Part shown: positions 1 through 5,203 of the stretch, piece by piece
How the letters are laid out: each line of letters opens with the position of its first letter
How positions within the stretch are numbered: position 1 is the first letter of the stretch
NCBI GenBank assembly: GCA_022793145.1
Contig: JAAWCI010000069.1
Coordinates: 1 to 15,365 of the forward strand
DNA: 15,365 bases
DNA from: Bacilli bacterium
Lineage (GTDB): Bacteria; Bacillota_I; Bacilli_A; RF39; UBA660
Direction: 5' to 3'
Position numbers and translations under genes: made by a program
Notes under the pieces: model-generated
Database searches by the model: none
What the model saw: only the letters and a program-made list of their open reading frames with translations
Told to the model about the DNA's origin: nothing

Positions 1-2
1 AT

Positions 3-104
3 CAATGGGGATTAGCTAAATTATCACCAGTAGAATTTTATAACTATGTGATAACTGGTGAATATCCATTGAAATCTGGTAAAAACAAAATCCCTTTTTC
101 TTAA
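3..104 (+). pseudogene. 3' end of an IS3-type transposase (OrfB C-terminus), cut by the window edge
   Basis: An open frame enters from the left edge and ends at TAA 102-104, giving 33 residues that begin QWGLAKLSPVEF and include the stretch VITGEYPL. The W-G-L...LSPVE-F/Y arrangement close to the stop is the usual tail of IS3-family OrfB integrases, which cut and join DNA with a DDE catalytic domain lying upstream of this piece. An end-like sequence (118-140) follows the stop by about 15 bases, as expected when the transposase gene runs to the right edge of its element. Whether the rest of the gene is intact lies outside the window. The family call rests on a short tail, so confidence is moderate. 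Confidence 0.55.
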
Positions 105-117
105 AATTGAAAATTTG

Positions 118-140
118 TTCTTGACAAAGGGTACATTTTA
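118..140 (+). mobile_element. Candidate right terminal end of the IS element
   Basis: Thirteen bases, AAAGGGTACATTT (126-138), lie just after the transposase stop and immediately before an unrelated coding remnant. The same 13 bases recur at 11296-11308 in another decayed stretch, both times preceded by TCT a few bases upstream. Position plus repetition suggests the terminal inverted repeat of the element. The matching left end is outside the window, so this is an inference. Confidence 0.45.
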
Positions 141-141
141 A

Positions 142-264
142 ACTGAAATTGCCAAAAAAATGTTACAAGAAAAACTAGATATGAAACTGATTATAAAGAT
201 TTTAGGAATATCGAAAGAAGAACTGAATACATTAAAGAATAAAATAAATGTAGAAACGATATAA
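142..264 (+). pseudogene. C-terminal remnant of an Rpn-family PD-(D/E)XK nuclease/transposase-like gene
   Basis: The frame from 142 to TAA 262-264 encodes about 40 residues, with EIAKKMLQEKLDMKLI followed by ILGISKEELNTLK. This 'EIAKxML...LI..I.GLSKEEI..LK' pattern is the typical C-terminus of the Rpn/YhgA-like family (recombination-promoting nuclease, PD-(D/E)XK fold), which is very repetitive in gut Firmicutes genomes. There is no start codon and no catalytic domain: a stop lies directly upstream (139-141) at the junction with the IS end. I read this as a gene interrupted or truncated by the IS insertion, leaving only the tail. The tail motif is convincing but short. Confidence 0.55.
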
Positions 265-268
265 GCAG

Positions 269-296
269 TTGACAAATTAAAAAAAAGTGATAAAAT
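269..296 (+). promoter_or_regulatory. Sigma-A promoter for the Thr T-box/thrS transcript
   Basis: TTGACA at 269-274 is a perfect -35 box, and TAAAAT at 291-296 is a good -10 box after a 16-base spacer. Transcription would start near 303, just ahead of the T-box stem I. Confidence 0.7.
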
Positions 297-304
297 AAAT
301 TCAT

Positions 305-510
305 AAATGTTTTGATTAGGACATGACATTTTAGAGATTTTTTTAAGCGAGCTTGGAACGGTGAAAGCCAAGTAAAAAAACTAATTTGTTACTCCCTATG
401 AACTGAACCTGAAAAGGATTTCCGGCTAAAACCGTTATTTCAAATTAAGTACAAACAAGGATGGTACCGCGAAAATTCGCTCCTAGTAATTTATGCTAGG
501 GGCTTTTTTA
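305..510 (+). promoter_or_regulatory. T-box riboswitch, threonine type (thrS leader)
   Basis: The T-box core AAGGATGGTACCGCG lies at 457-471. The stem I base TAGG (317-320) can pair with CCTA (395-398). The distal stem I hairpin is CTTGG/CCAAG around the loop AACGGTGAAA. The specifier is read as ACU at 391-393, a threonine codon, followed by six bases and then GAAC (400-403), the same spacing as in the aspS2 leader of this window. The sequence GCCGTTA-like segment upstream of the core is also present (ACCGTTA at 431-437). The terminator arm pairs 479-486 with 496-503, followed by TTTTTT. Uncharged tRNA-Thr should stabilise the antiterminator through the bulge UGGU (462-465), which fits a tRNA with A73. 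The next intact gene on the transcript is thrS, but a broken gene lies between. Confidence 0.9.
479..509 (+). terminator. T-box regulated terminator
   Basis: GCTCCTAG (479-486) pairs with CTAGGGGC (496-503), with one G-U pair, around a 9-base loop and is followed by six T (504-509). It competes with the T-box antiterminator. Confidence 0.85.
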
Positions 511-520
511 TGGAAGAATT

Positions 521-934
521 ATGAAATTTGTTTTTATAAAACAGGATAGAATAAAAGCGCTACGAGCAATGGCGCTCCAAAAATCTTTAGTAGAAAAAGA
601 AACTTTATATTTGCCTATTAGAGAAAGTATGAAGAAAGAATTTTCTCTTTTAGATGTGCTTTCACTATCAAAAATGATTTTTCGTGAAACTGAACCTTAT
701 TTGTAAGAAATAGAATGCGAAGCTTTAGGAGAACAGTTGGTTGATTATTTAGATGCCATTATGGATATTTTTCCAGTTTCTTGTATATGGCTTTTGGCAA
801 GTGGAGCCAAGTTTCCATTGATAAAAGAAAAAGCAGCTAAAAAGTTAGAACAGATATTAGATCAATATGGTTATGAAGAGAAAGATAAAAAAGTAAAAGA
901 AAAGAGGAAAGAACATGAAAGAAATAAAAAATGA
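521..934 (+). pseudogene. Unrecognised gene broken by an in-frame TAA, between the Thr T-box and thrS
   Basis: A reading frame opens at ATG 521 (weak site GGAAGAA upstream), runs 61 codons to TAA 704-706, and continues open in the same frame to 934. Read through, the product would be about 137 residues. The first part begins MKFVFIKQDRIKALRAMALQ. The second contains VDYLDAIMDIFPVSCIW and ends in a Lys/Glu-rich charged tail. A TTG at 737 could restart translation but has no good ribosome site. The last 20 bases overlap the start of thrS. I do not recognise the family. Because the frame is kept on both sides of a single stop, a decayed gene is more likely than two small genes. Two independent peptides, or translation of only the first part, remain possible. 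Confidence 0.55.
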
Positions 935-2687
935 TGAGAGATTAAATAAGCTAAATCACAGTTGTGCCCATTTACTTGCGCAAGCAGTAAAACATTTATA
1001 TCCAGATGCTAAATTCTGGGTAGGACCAGTTATTGCAGAAGGATTTTATTATGATATTGATTTGGGGGAAGAAGTAATCAAAGAAGAGGATCTTCCAAAA
1101 ATTGAACATGAAATGAAAAAGCTTGCGAAAGATGGAAAACGAATTGTAAGACATGAAATTTCTAAAAAAGAAGCAGAAGAAATGTTTCATGATGACCCAT
1201 ATAAAATGGATTTAATTTCAAGAATGGAAGATGGAACAATAACTTGCTATACACAAGGTGATTTTACAGATCTTTGTAGAGGACCACATGTGGAAACTGT
1301 AAAAGAATTAAAACATTTTAAACTTTTGAAATTTAGTGGAGCTTATTGGAAAGGTGACTCTAAAAATAAAATGCTTCAAAGAATTTATGGAATTTGTTTT
1401 GATAACGAAGAAGACTTGCAAGAACATTTAAATATATTAGAAGAAGCAAAAATGAGAGATCATAGAAAAATAGGAAAAGATTTAGAACTGTTTATGACAG
1501 ATGACTTGGTTGGTAGAGGACTTCCTATGTTTCTTCCAAATGGATATATTATTTGGCAGGAATTGGAAAACTATATTAAAGAGAAAGAAAGAAAACTAGG
1601 ATATTTACACGTTATGACACCTTGTGTTGGAAATGTAGAACTTTATAAAACTTCAGGTCATTGGGATCATTATAAAGAAAACATGTTTCCAGCAATGGAA
1701 GTAGAAGGAGAAGCTTTCGTTTTAAGACCAATGAATTGTCCTCATCATATGATGATTTATGCAAATAAACTTCACTCCTATAGAGATTTGCCAATTCGTA
1801 TTGGAGAAATTGCACATGATTTTCGCTATGAAGCTAGTGGAGCTTTAAAAGGAATTGAAAGAGGCAGACATTTCTGTCAAAACGATGCCCATCTTTTTGT
1901 AACACCAGAACAAATGAAACAAGAATTTAAAAACGTAGTAGATTTGATTTTTGATGTGTATAAAGATTTTGGAATCACAGATTATAGATGTGTATTATCG
2001 TTAAGAGATCCAGAAGATAAAGAAAAATATCATCAAGATAATGAAATGTGGGAAAAAGCAGAAAATGGTTTGCGTGAAGTATTAAATGATCTTGGAATTG
2101 AATATACTGAAGAAATAGGCGAAGCAGCCTTTTATGGGCCAAAACTAGATGTTAATGTAAAACCAGCAGTAGGGAATGAGTATACTTTGTCAACATGCCA
2201 ATTAGATTTTTGCTTGCCAGCAAAATTTGATTTAAAGTATATTGATAAAGATGGAGCAAAGAAAACCCCGATTGTTCTTCATAGAGCTATATTAGGTTCT
2301 TTAGATAGATTTATGGCTTATATTATAGAAGAAACAAAAGGAGTTTTACCTCTTTGGTTAGCACCAGTTCAAGTAAATATTGTTCCAGTAAACAATGACT
2401 ATCATTTAAACTATGCAGAAGAAATCAAAGGGGATTTAGAACTAGCGAATATTCGTGTTAGTCTTGACAGTAGAGAAGAAAAACTAAGCTATCGAATGAG
2501 AGAAAGTCAAACAAAGAAAATTCCATATACATTAATTTTAGGAGACAAAGAAAAAGAAGAGGGTCTTGTTAGTTACAGATTACATGGAAGTAATGAGACT
2601 ATAACCTTATCAAAAGATGAATTTTTAGTAATGATAAAATTTTTAGAAATGACAAAAGGGCAAATGGAGTATAAAAACAAAAATTAA
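915..2687 (+). CDS. thrS: Threonyl-tRNA synthetase lacking the N-terminal TGS domain
   Basis: This cytoplasmic class II synthetase charges tRNA-Thr with threonine using ATP. It has 590 residues, against roughly 640 for the common bacterial form. The product starts directly at the editing domain, so the roughly 60-residue TGS domain is missing. Editing-site residues are present: HxxxH (H15, H19) and CRGPH (C121, H125), which clear Ser-tRNA-Thr. The catalytic core has the zinc ligands C275 (in MNCPHH), H326 (in DAH) and H456 (in HRAILGSLDR, motif 3). The C-terminal anticodon-binding domain spans about 480-575, with LGDKE at 542-546. ATG 915 has GAGG seven bases upstream. It is controlled by the Thr T-box about 400 bases upstream and ends at the terminator 2686-2707. 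TGS-less ThrRS is known in some Mollicutes and Firmicutes, so it should be functional. Confidence 0.96.
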   Translation: MKEIKNDERLNKLNHSCAHLLAQAVKHLYPDAKFWVGPVIAEGFYYDIDLGEEVIKEEDLPKIEHEMKKLAKDGKRIVRHEISKKEAEEMFHDDPYKMDLISRMEDGTITCYTQGDFTDLCRGPHVETVKELKHFKLLKFSGAYWKGDSKNKMLQRIYGICFDNEEDLQEHLNILEEAKMRDHRKIGKDLELFMTDDLVGRGLPMFLPNGYIIWQELENYIKEKERKLGYLHVMTPCVGNVELYKTSGHWDHYKENMFPAMEVEGEAFVLRPMNCPHHMMIYANKLHSYRDLPIRIGEIAHDFRYEASGALKGIERGRHFCQNDAHLFVTPEQMKQEFKNVVDLIFDVYKDFGITDYRCVLSLRDPEDKEKYHQDNEMWEKAENGLREVLNDLGIEYTEEIGEAAFYGPKLDVNVKPAVGNEYTLSTCQLDFCLPAKFDLKYIDKDGAKKTPIVLHRAILGSLDRFMAYIIEETKGVLPLWLAPVQVNIVPVNNDYHLNYAEEIKGDLELANIRVSLDSREEKLSYRMRESQTKKIPYTLILGDKEKEEGLVSYRLHGSNETITLSKDEFLVMIKFLEMTKGQMEYKNKN

Positions 2688-2707
2688 CAGGATTGATCCT
2701 GTTTTTT
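2686..2707 (+). terminator. Intrinsic terminator of thrS
   Basis: AACAGGA and TCCTGTT form a tight hairpin overlapping the thrS stop codon, and a T-run follows. Confidence 0.85.
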
Positions 2708-2709
2708 TG

Positions 2710-2737
2710 TCATACTTTTATCATCTCTTCATATATT
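2710..2737 (+). promoter_or_regulatory. Candidate sigma-E promoter of the spoIIIAH-like gene
   Basis: TCATACT (2710-2716), then 13 bases, then CATATATT (2730-2737), is close to the Bacillus sigma-E pattern (-35 near TCATATT, -10 CATACAAT). No good sigma-A boxes are seen. Mother-cell sigma-E control fits the product. Confidence 0.5.
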
Positions 2738-2765
2738 GTAATAGAGTTACTGGAGGAGGAACAAA

Positions 2766-3284
2766 ATGATTAATAAAAAGAGTTTGTGGTTTTTAACATT
2801 ATTTAGTTTAATATTAGTACTTAGTGTGTATTATATTACGATGCCATCTGAGTTATTGATTACAAAAAATAAGAAGAATGATGAAGTAGCTGAAGTAAAT
2901 AAAACAGTAGATAAAGAGGCATCAGTGGAAATAGAAGAAAGTGAAATATTAACAGCATTACGAGTGGAAGCAGATGAACAAATGAAACAAGATATGGAAG
3001 ACTTGCAGATTGTTCTTACTAGTGTAGAAGCTACCAGTAATGAAAAAAATGAAGCTTATGAAAAATTGCAATTATTAAATATGACTAGAGGCGAAGAGGA
3101 AAAACTAGAAAAGAAGATTGAAACAAAATTTAAACTTAAATCTTTTGTTAAAATAGATGGAGATCAAATTCGAGTAGTAGCTTCTAGTGATAAACATGAT
3201 ACAACTTTGGCAAATGACATTATGAGAAGCATTCAAGAAGAATATAAAACTAAAAAATACATTTCAGTAAAATTCCAAAAATAA
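2766..3284 (+). CDS. spoIIIAH: SpoIIIAH-like stage III sporulation protein
   Basis: This 172-residue protein opens INKKSLWFLTLFSLILVLSV, a short cytoplasmic start and one membrane helix (about 8-25) followed by YYITMP, the characteristic opening of the SpoIIIAH family. A charged, coiled-coil-prone linker (about 35-100) leads to a C-terminal ring-building domain (about 105-172) of the YscJ/FliF type. In the mother-cell membrane SpoIIIAH binds forespore SpoIIQ and forms the channel that joins the two cells during engulfment. The ribosome site GGAGGAGG (2752-2759) supports ATG 2766. It stands alone: the other spoIIIA genes are not here, although spoIIIAH normally ends an eight-gene operon. It has its own candidate sigma-E promoter and its own terminator. 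The family assignment is strong; separation from the operon is seen only at window scale. Confidence 0.87.
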   Translation: MINKKSLWFLTLFSLILVLSVYYITMPSELLITKNKKNDEVAEVNKTVDKEASVEIEESEILTALRVEADEQMKQDMEDLQIVLTSVEATSNEKNEAYEKLQLLNMTRGEEEKLEKKIETKFKLKSFVKIDGDQIRVVASSDKHDTTLANDIMRSIQEEYKTKKYISVKFQK

Positions 3285-3298
3285 TTTTGGAATTTTTT
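3271..3298 (+). terminator. Intrinsic terminator of the spoIIIAH-like gene
   Basis: AATTCCAAAA (3271-3280) pairs perfectly with TTTTGGAATT (3285-3294) around ATAA, which contains the stop codon. A T-run follows. Confidence 0.85.
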
Positions 3299-3306
3299 CT
3301 CTTCTC

Positions 3307-3333
3307 ACAAAAAAAGCGTTTCAGCATAGAATA
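3307..3333 (+). promoter_or_regulatory. Candidate sigma-K promoter of gerE
   Basis: CATAGAATA at 3325-3333 matches the sigma-K -10 consensus CATANNNTA exactly. AC at 3307-3308 lies 16 bases upstream, matching the minimal -35. GerE is a sigma-K dependent gene in Bacillus, so the site and the product agree. Confidence 0.65.
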
Positions 3334-3373
3334 ATATAGGGAATGATAAATCACCTTTGAAAGTGAGGAGAAG

Positions 3374-3580
3374 ATGAAAAGTAATATTTTATCAAAACGA
3401 GAAAAAGAAGTTTTCGAATTACTGATTCGTAATTATGATACTTCAGAAATCGCCTCCATGTTAAAAATTAGTGAGAAAACAGTTCGCAACCATATTTCTA
3501 ATGTCATGCAGAAACTTGCTGTAAAGGGAAGAGCAAATGCTGTAGTCGAACTATTAAAACTTGGCGAAATTTCATTATAA
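3374..3580 (+). CDS. gerE: GerE, LuxR-type regulator of late spore genes
   Basis: A 68-residue protein made of one LuxR/GerE helix-turn-helix domain. It contains LSKREKEVFELL, then IASMLKISEKTVRNHISN (the DNA-contact helix-turn-helix, about 26-43), then MQKLAVKGRANAVVELLKLGE. The match to Bacillus subtilis GerE (74 residues) is close over nearly its full length, including SEKTVRNHISN and VKGR. In the mother cell GerE works with sigma-K to activate coat genes and repress others during coat assembly. GAGGAG at 3365-3370 precedes ATG 3374. It is followed by a terminator and then gerM, which also lies close to gerE in Bacillus. The sigma-K promoter upstream supports late expression. A general LuxR orphan regulator is the only alternative and is less likely. 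Confidence 0.92.
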   Translation: MKSNILSKREKEVFELLIRNYDTSEIASMLKISEKTVRNHISNVMQKLAVKGRANAVVELLKLGEISL

Positions 3581-3605
3581 AATTGCATTCTTTTGCAATT
3601 TTTTT
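3580..3605 (+). terminator. Intrinsic terminator of gerE
   Basis: AAATTGCA (3580-3587) pairs with TGCAATTT (3594-3601) around TTCTTT, and a T-run reaches 3605. CATACTAT (3606-3613) directly after it resembles a sigma-E -10 box for gerM, but no convincing -35 is seen. Confidence 0.8.
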
Positions 3606-3630
3606 CATACTATTAGGTAGAGGTGGAAAC

Positions 3631-4605
3631 ATGTTAAAAAAATTAACAATTCGAAAATTCTTAGTATCTATGGCGGCTTTGATGGCATTATTTCTTATTT
3701 ATTTAATACCAAAAGAAAATACTTATAGTTTAAAAGATAAGACCAAAACGGAATTAGAATACGTGGATAAAGAAATCCTAACAGAAACAATTTATCTTTA
3801 TGATAGAAATGGTTTTTTAGCGCGTACAAAAGTAGCTGTCTCAAAAAAAACTGAAACTGTTGAAACGAAAGTCAAAGAATTATTGGAAGTTTTAATAAGA
3901 GATGGAGCAGGAGAAAGTAAAATACCTAATGGCTTTAAAGCAGTGATTCCTACAGATACAAAAATTCTTAGCTTAAATTATACAGATGGTCTTTTAAAAG
4001 TTAATTTCTCTAAAGAGTTATTAGAAGATGTAAAAAAAGAGGAAGAAGAAAAAATTATTGAAGCTATTGTTTACACAGTAACTAGTATTGAAGAAGTGGG
4101 AAAGGTCATTATCTATATGGAAGGAGATATTTTAAATTATCTTCCAAAGTCTAAAATTACACTTCCTTCCACTTTAGATCGTAGTTTTGGAATCAACAAA
4201 GAGTATGATATTAAAAGCAACAAAGAAGTGACAGGCGTTACAATTTATTATATTAATCAATATAAAGATGACACTTATTATGTACCTGTTACAAAATATA
4301 CAAATGATAATAGAGAAAAAATAGATATTATTATTGATGAACTTGCTTCGGCACCTTTATATCATAGTAATTTGATGAGTTTTTTAAATCAAAACGTAAA
4401 ATTACTAGAAGCAGAACAAGCTGATCATCAAATGAATTTAGAGTTTAACTCTTATATTTTTAATGATATTGATGAAAAAAATATATTAGAAGAAGTAATC
4501 TATACAATTTGTTTATCCATTGGAGATAATTATGATGTAGAAGAAGTATCCTTTACAGTAGAAGATGAAGAAATTTATAAAAGTGTTATAAAAACTATTG
4601 AATAA
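3631..4605 (+). CDS. gerM: GerM-domain sporulation/germination protein
   Basis: A 324-residue protein with one N-terminal membrane helix (about 9-27) and two GerM domains, roughly 50-170 and 200-315. The first contains IPNGFKAVIPTDTKILSLNY, then LLKVNFSKEL and a VTSIEEVGKVIIYMEG strand. The second is more divergent (GVTIYYINQ ... YYVPVTKY). Bacillus GerM is a sporulation protein needed for the engulfment-stage channel and for germination; it acts outside the membrane and places SpoIIQ. ATG 3631 is chosen because AGAGGTGG (3619-3626) precedes it; an upstream TTG at 3583 would lie inside the gerE terminator. Unlike Bacillus GerM there is no lipobox cysteine, so the protein is probably membrane-anchored. 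It sits directly after gerE, as gerM lies near gerE in Bacillus. Confidence 0.85.
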   Translation: MLKKLTIRKFLVSMAALMALFLIYLIPKENTYSLKDKTKTELEYVDKEILTETIYLYDRNGFLARTKVAVSKKTETVETKVKELLEVLIRDGAGESKIPNGFKAVIPTDTKILSLNYTDGLLKVNFSKELLEDVKKEEEEKIIEAIVYTVTSIEEVGKVIIYMEGDILNYLPKSKITLPSTLDRSFGINKEYDIKSNKEVTGVTIYYINQYKDDTYYVPVTKYTNDNREKIDIIIDELASAPLYHSNLMSFLNQNVKLLEAEQADHQMNLEFNSYIFNDIDEKNILEEVIYTICLSIGDNYDVEEVSFTVEDEEIYKSVIKTIE

Positions 4606-4626
4606 AAAATCTATTTGTTGTATAAT
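4598..4626 (+). promoter_or_regulatory. Sigma-A promoter of tRNA-Arg
   Basis: TTGAAT (4598-4603), 17 bases, TATAAT (4621-4626). The -35 box overlaps the last codons and stop of gerM, so the tRNA promoter begins inside the gene before it. Confidence 0.75.
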
Positions 4627-4628
4627 TT

Positions 4629-4648
4629 ATTTGTTCATTTGAACAAAT
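4629..4648. repeat. Perfect inverted repeat at the tRNA-Arg transcript start
   Basis: ATTTGTTCA (4629-4637), TT, TGAACAAAT (4640-4648). The arms are nine bases and the site lies between the -10 box and the tRNA. It could be a protein-binding operator over the start site or a hairpin in the precursor leader removed by RNase P. Confidence 0.6.
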
Positions 4649-4650
4649 GT

Positions 4651-4727
<77 letters not shown>

Positions 4728-4736
4728 GATTGATAG

Positions 4737-4775
4737 AAAACTCGAACTTTTAATTTTTCTGAGAGTTCGAGTTTT
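4737..4775 (+). terminator. Terminator of tRNA-Arg
   Basis: AAAACTCGAACT (4737-4748) pairs perfectly with AGTTCGAGTTTT (4764-4775) around a 15-base T-rich loop. The arms are A-rich and T-rich, so it could work in both directions. Confidence 0.8.
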
Positions 4776-4781
4776 AATATA

Positions 4782-4892
4782 CATAAATTTATGATAGATT
4801 ATTTGCAGAGATTAAATTGATAATGTCAATTTAATAAACACACTTGTACATTGATGTCATCAATGTACATGTGAAATCGTATTGAACGATTT
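4782..4892. repeat. Cluster of four perfect inverted repeats
   Basis: (1) CATAAATTTATG, 4782-4793, fully palindromic. (2) ATTAAATTGA / TCAATTTAAT, 4811-4820 and 4826-4835, loop TAATG. (3) TGTACATTGATG / CATCAATGTACA, 4845-4856 and 4858-4869, single-base centre. (4) AAATCGT / ACGATTT, 4874-4880 and 4886-4892, loop ATTGA. The four arms differ in sequence, so this is not one duplicated unit. There is no ORF here and no T-run after any of them. They lie between the tRNA terminator and the aspS2 promoter, whose -35 begins two bases after the last arm. Function is unknown: operators for a dimeric regulator, a small structured RNA, or a decayed mobile element are all possible. Confidence 0.7.
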
Positions 4893-4919
4893 GTAAAAAT
4901 TGGAAGTATGTGCTATAAT
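4893..4919 (+). promoter_or_regulatory. Sigma-A promoter for the Asp T-box/aspS2 transcript
   Basis: TTGTAA followed by a 17-base spacer and TATAAT, with TG one base before the -10 box (TGCTATAAT), an extended -10. It follows directly after the palindrome cluster. Confidence 0.65.
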
Positions 4920-4933
4920 TTTTTTATCAGCAA

Positions 4934-5179
4934 TGATTAGGAAGAGTAACTTTGAAACTTAATATAGAGAGTTATCGGTTGGTGAAAGATAATATAAGTT
5001 ATTAGTGAAAGACACCTATGAGCTACTTATTTGAAATTAATAGTAGAGTAAGTCGGATGTGAGCCGTTATTTCATTAAGTGATTATGTATTAAATCTTAT
5101 TGATATATAATAAATTGGGTGGTACCGCGGATTCTAACAGTTATTCGTCCCTTTGTGGATAATATAACTGTTTTTTTTA
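4934..5179 (+). promoter_or_regulatory. T-box riboswitch, aspartate type (aspS2 leader)
   Basis: The classical layout is present: GATTAGGAAGAGTAA (stem I base and the 5' side of the specifier loop), AGAGAG, the hairpin TTATC/GATAA around GGTTGGTGAAA, then GAAAGACACCTATGAGC. The specifier is GAC (5011-5013), an aspartate codon, six bases before GAGC. TAGG (4938-4941) pairs with CCTA (5015-5018). GAGCCGTTAT and the core TGGGTGGTACCGCGG (5116-5130) follow. The terminator arms AACAGTTAT and ATAACTGTT (5136-5144, 5164-5172) precede a T-run. The bulge UGGU would meet a discriminator G73 of tRNA-Asp only by G-U wobble, which is slightly unusual. Uncharged tRNA-Asp should switch on the synthetase gene. 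Confidence 0.92.
5136..5178 (+). terminator. T-box regulated terminator of aspS2
   Basis: AACAGTTAT (5136-5144) pairs with ATAACTGTT (5164-5172), and eight T begin at 5171. CGTCCC in the loop region can instead pair with the T-box core to form the antiterminator. Confidence 0.8.
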
Positions 5180-5203
5180 TTATATTTGATAGGAGGAAGA
5201 AAA

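Noticed and set aside
138..371. 77-residue minus-strand ORF across the Rpn remnant and T-box
   Set aside because: It runs antisense to the T-box leader and the Rpn tail, has a low-complexity hydrophobic product typical of A/T-rich antisense DNA, and has no ribosome site.
704..706. Recoding of the TAA as an amino acid
   Set aside because: No selenocysteine or pyrrolysine system uses TAA, and no recoding structure is evident. Pseudogene decay is simpler.
3583..3630. TTG start for GerM
   Set aside because: It lies in the gerE terminator, and the added residues are absent from the family pattern. ATG 3631 has a good ribosome site.
4782..4892. CRISPR array
   Set aside because: The palindromes are not repeats of one another, the spacing is irregular and no cas genes are present.
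5020..5026. Reading GCU (Ala) after GA as the specifier of the second T-box
   Set aside because: This GAGC belongs to the base of stem I. Aligning both leaders places the specifier six bases upstream, where GAC and ACU match the downstream enzymes.
5186..5203. TTG start for the AspRS gene
   Set aside because: It would place the AGGAGG ribosome site inside the coding sequence. GTG 5204 has correct spacing.
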